The notes below the pieces were generated by a model, which saw nothing but the letters and a program-made list of their open reading frames with translations, made no database searches and was not told the origin of the DNA. Of a stretch of DNA of 7,046 nt, positions 5,513-7,046 are shown piece after piece (position 1 is the stretch's first letter; each line of letters starts with the position of its first letter). The stretch comes from Sulfuricurvum sp. (GTDB lineage Bacteria; Campylobacterota; Campylobacteria; Campylobacterales; Sulfurimonadaceae): contig DZBC01000110.1 in assembly GCA_022729835.1 (NCBI GenBank), positions 1 to 7,046 of the forward strand. Direction: 5' to 3'. Position numbers and translations under genes: made by a program.

Positions 5513-6601
5513 ATGCCCATCAAGCAGACCATACTGGTTGTTGATGACGTTCCAGAAAACCTCAAGCTCATCTCGGCTGTCTTACAAGATGCCGGCTATA
5601 CCACCATGATTGCTCCAGACGGTCAAAGCGCATTGGAGCTCGCCAATACCCACCACTTCGATATGATCATGCTCGACATCATGATGCCGGGCATGAGCGG
5701 TCTGGAAACTTGTCGTCACCTCAAAGTCGATCCCCAAACTGCATCCATCCCCGTTATCTTTCTTACAGCGGGCGACGCCAAAGAGCTGCTCTCCAAAGCC
5801 TACCGTGTAGGCGCGGTGGACTACATCAAAAAACCGTTTTTCAAAGAGGAACTGCTCGCGCGCGTCGGACTGCACTTACAGCTTCAAGACTACAAACAAA
5901 ACCTCGAAGGGAAAGTAGCGCAGAGCATCAAGGAGATGGAGCAAACACAAGTACATCTGATGTACATGCTCGGCGGTGTAGCAGAGGGGCACTCAATCGA
6001 AACCCACTTACATGTAAAGCGTGTAGCAGAGTTTACCTATCTTTTGGCCAAGCTTTACGGCATGGAAGAGAGCGAAGCGCGTATGCTCAAAGACGCCTCA
6101 TCCCTGCACGATCTGGGAAAACTCGGTATCTCTGACAAGATTTTACACAAAGAGGATCGGCTCGACACGCGTGAACTCAAAGAAATGCGTAAACATGCTC
6201 ATCTTGGTGCCAAAATGCTGGGCAACACCGCACTGCCGCTACTGCGCATGGCCTCCATCGTCTGCAAACAACATCATGAAAAATATGACGGTAGCGGCTA
6301 CCCAGAAAAACGCTCAGGCGAGCAGATTCACCTTTACGCACGCATCGTCAGCATCGCCGACGTCTTTGATGCCCTGCTCTTTCCCCGCTCCTACAAACGC
6401 GCATGGGATATTGACGAGGTTGTAGCCTATCTTCGTAACAATCGAGGTAGCCATTTTGATCCGCAGCTCATCGATCTTGTGCTGGAACATCTCGACGATT
6501 TTCTGCTTATCTGTAAACGAGAACGTTTAATGCTTTCTAACCAAGCACAAAAAAAGATGGGTATTTTCGCACTTTTCAAACGCCTTATCGTCGCCAAATA
6601 A
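5513..6601 (+). CDS. Response regulator with REC and HD-GYP domains (predicted c-di-GMP phosphodiesterase)
   Basis: This 362-residue cytoplasmic two-component output protein has a receiver domain (about 5-120) with Asp11/Asp12, phosphoacceptor Asp55 (MLDIMMPGM), Thr85 and Lys107. A helical, probably coiled-coil linker follows (about 122-150), then an HD-GYP domain (about 155-335). The phosphodiesterase motifs are complete: HVKRV (167-171), HDLGK (199-203), HAHLG (228-232), HHEKYDGSGYP (254-264), IADVFDAL (281-288) and GSHFDP (312-317). Phosphorylation presumably controls hydrolysis of cyclic di-GMP. The cognate histidine kinase is not in the window. The gene starts 4 bp after cysS with a shared ribosome-binding region, so it is probably co-transcribed with cysS. 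A positively charged C-terminal tail (336-362) follows the HD-GYP core. What process it controls is not shown by the sequence. Confidence 0.95.
   Translation: MPIKQTILVVDDVPENLKLISAVLQDAGYTTMIAPDGQSALELANTHHFDMIMLDIMMPGMSGLETCRHLKVDPQTASIPVIFLTAGDAKELLSKAYRVGAVDYIKKPFFKEELLARVGLHLQLQDYKQNLEGKVAQSIKEMEQTQVHLMYMLGGVAEGHSIETHLHVKRVAEFTYLLAKLYGMEESEARMLKDASSLHDLGKLGISDKILHKEDRLDTRELKEMRKHAHLGAKMLGNTALPLLRMASIVCKQHHEKYDGSGYPEKRSGEQIHLYARIVSIADVFDALLFPRSYKRAWDIDEVVAYLRNNRGSHFDPQLIDLVLEHLDDFLLICKRERLMLSNQAQKKMGIFALFKRLIVAK
6008..6017. repeat. TTACATGTAA palindrome, copy 3 (inside the HD-GYP gene)
   Basis: A perfect 10-bp palindrome beginning at the first base of a codon (tta-cat-gta-aag, Leu166-His-Val-Lys169). 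This frame differs from that used by copies 1 and 2. It overlaps the conserved HVKRV motif. Confidence 0.9.
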
Positions 6602-6629
6602 TGGCACATTACGAAGCAATATGCGGCTT

Positions 6630-7046
6630 CTAGTGCTCGTGATGATGGTCTGTGTGCTCATGATGGTGTCCGCCGTTTGAATGTTTGTGCCCCTTTTCGA
6701 GATACTCGATCATATTGAGCGGTGTCACTTCTACCGATTCGCCCTGGTTTAGTTTGCTCAGAGCGTCTTGAAACAGTATACGTCCCTCTCCCGCGTGATA
6801 CACCTTGATCCCCGAGCGCTGCAGCAGCAAGTAGGGGTTGGAGCCCATCTGGGTAAAGAGTACGCGCGTTACCCCCTGACGCTGTAAGTGCGTCACTACG
6901 TCGCGCCCACTGCCGGTGTCATTGCGCCAGAAGGTGTGTGCGCCCTCGTCACTTACCAGAGCAAACCATTTAGCCTTGCCAAAGAGCGGTGCATTGCATA
7001 TAACGGCGCATCCGGCCACCAATCGCGCAGAACATCCGGCCACTTG
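6630..7046 (-). CDS. NifX/NafY-domain (NifB/NifX family) protein with His-rich tail, 5' end uncertain
   Basis: The frame is open to the right edge and the stop is TAG at 6632-6630. The first in-frame start seen is GTG at 7043, giving 137 residues, but no ribosome binding site is visible because the window ends 3 nt further on, so the true start may be outside. Numbering from that GTG, the core has NAPLFGKAKWFALVSDEG (17-34), SGRDVVTHLQRQGV (45-58), TQMGSNPYLLLQRSGIKVYH (64-83) and a C-terminal VTPLNMIEYLEKG. This is typical of the dinitrogenase iron-molybdenum cofactor-binding (NifX/NafY, PF02579-type) fold. The last 19 residues, HKHSNGG then two HHHEH units, contain ten histidines and probably bind metal. 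No nif gene is nearby, so a nitrogenase role is not implied; many such proteins are free-standing and uncharacterised. It converges with the HD-GYP gene across 28 bp. Confidence 0.82.
   Translation of the reverse strand, partial: QVAGCSARLVAGCAVICNAPLFGKAKWFALVSDEGAHTFWRNDTGSGRDVVTHLQRQGVTRVLFTQMGSNPYLLLQRSGIKVYHAGEGRILFQDALSKLNQGESVEVTPLNMIEYLEKGHKHSNGGHHHEHTDHHHEH
6633..6668 (-). repeat. Imperfect 21-bp-period repeat encoding two HHHEH units
   Basis: On the + strand GTGCTCGTGATGATG (6633-6647) and GTGCTCATGATGGTG (6654-6668) differ at 2 of 15 bases. They encode the HHHEH units of the His-rich tail. This suggests tail growth by local duplication. Confidence 0.7.
7009..7043 (-). repeat. 11-bp direct repeat with 24-bp period at the right edge
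   Basis: CATCCGGCCAC occurs at 7009-7019 and 7033-7043 on the + strand. The 24-bp spacing is eight codons, so both copies encode Val-Ala-Gly-Cys in the NifX-like frame. Whether the array continues outside the window is unknown. Confidence 0.75.

Noticed and set aside
5951..5965. Inverted repeat GTACATCTGATGTAC near the third TTACATGTAA copy
   Set aside because: Short, within a conserved coding region of the HD-GYP gene, seen once, and explained by ordinary codons for Val-His-Leu-Met-Tyr.
6613..6630. Hairpin GAAGC-N8-GCTTC between the convergent HD-GYP and NifX-like genes
   Set aside because: Only a 5-bp stem with an 8-nt loop and no T tract on either side. It is too weak to call as an intrinsic terminator, although the position would suit one.

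Overview
The window looks like chromosomal core sequence from a free-living Campylobacterota (epsilonproteobacterium). I base this on the Campylobacterota-like sequences of MurJ and CysS, the FapA/DUF342 - murJ - cysS neighbourhood, and promoters that consist of a good -10 box without a clear -35. The base composition appears moderate (roughly half G+C by eye). That would fit Sulfurimonas/Sulfurovum/Nitratifractor-type lineages better than AT-rich Campylobacter or Helicobacter. The genus cannot be fixed from sequence alone.

Layout from left to right. (1) The 5' part of a minus-strand FapA/DUF342-like gene starts at a GTG at 539 and runs off the left edge. (2) murJ, the lipid II flippase (613-2010, +), is divergent from it across a 73-bp promoter region with mirrored -10 boxes. 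(3) A DUF389/TIGR00341 membrane protein gene (2013-2984, -) converges on murJ with only 2 bp between stop codons. (4) pldA, an outer-membrane phospholipase A (3086-4033, +), is divergent from it across a 101-bp region holding a perfect 12-bp direct repeat. (5) cysS, cysteinyl-tRNA synthetase (4105-5508, +), has its own TATAAT promoter. (6) A REC-HD-GYP response regulator, predicted to be a c-di-GMP phosphodiesterase (5513-6601, +), has its ribosome binding site in the last codons of cysS. (7) A NifX/NafY-domain protein with a histidine-rich tail (6630 to the right edge, -) converges on it.

Functionally the region joins envelope biogenesis (MurJ, PldA, probably the DUF389 protein), translation (CysS), signalling (HD-GYP) and a possible metallocluster or metal-binding protein. 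No mobile element, CRISPR array, tRNA or rRNA was seen, and no gene-free stretch exceeds about 110 bp. No new multi-gene system is evident. The most unusual signal is a perfect 10-bp palindrome, TTACATGTAA, found three times inside three different genes and in two different reading frames. This suggests a highly iterated DNA word under selection as DNA rather than as protein code. Next in interest are the 12-bp direct repeat in the DUF389/pldA control region and the mirrored divergent promoter in front of murJ.
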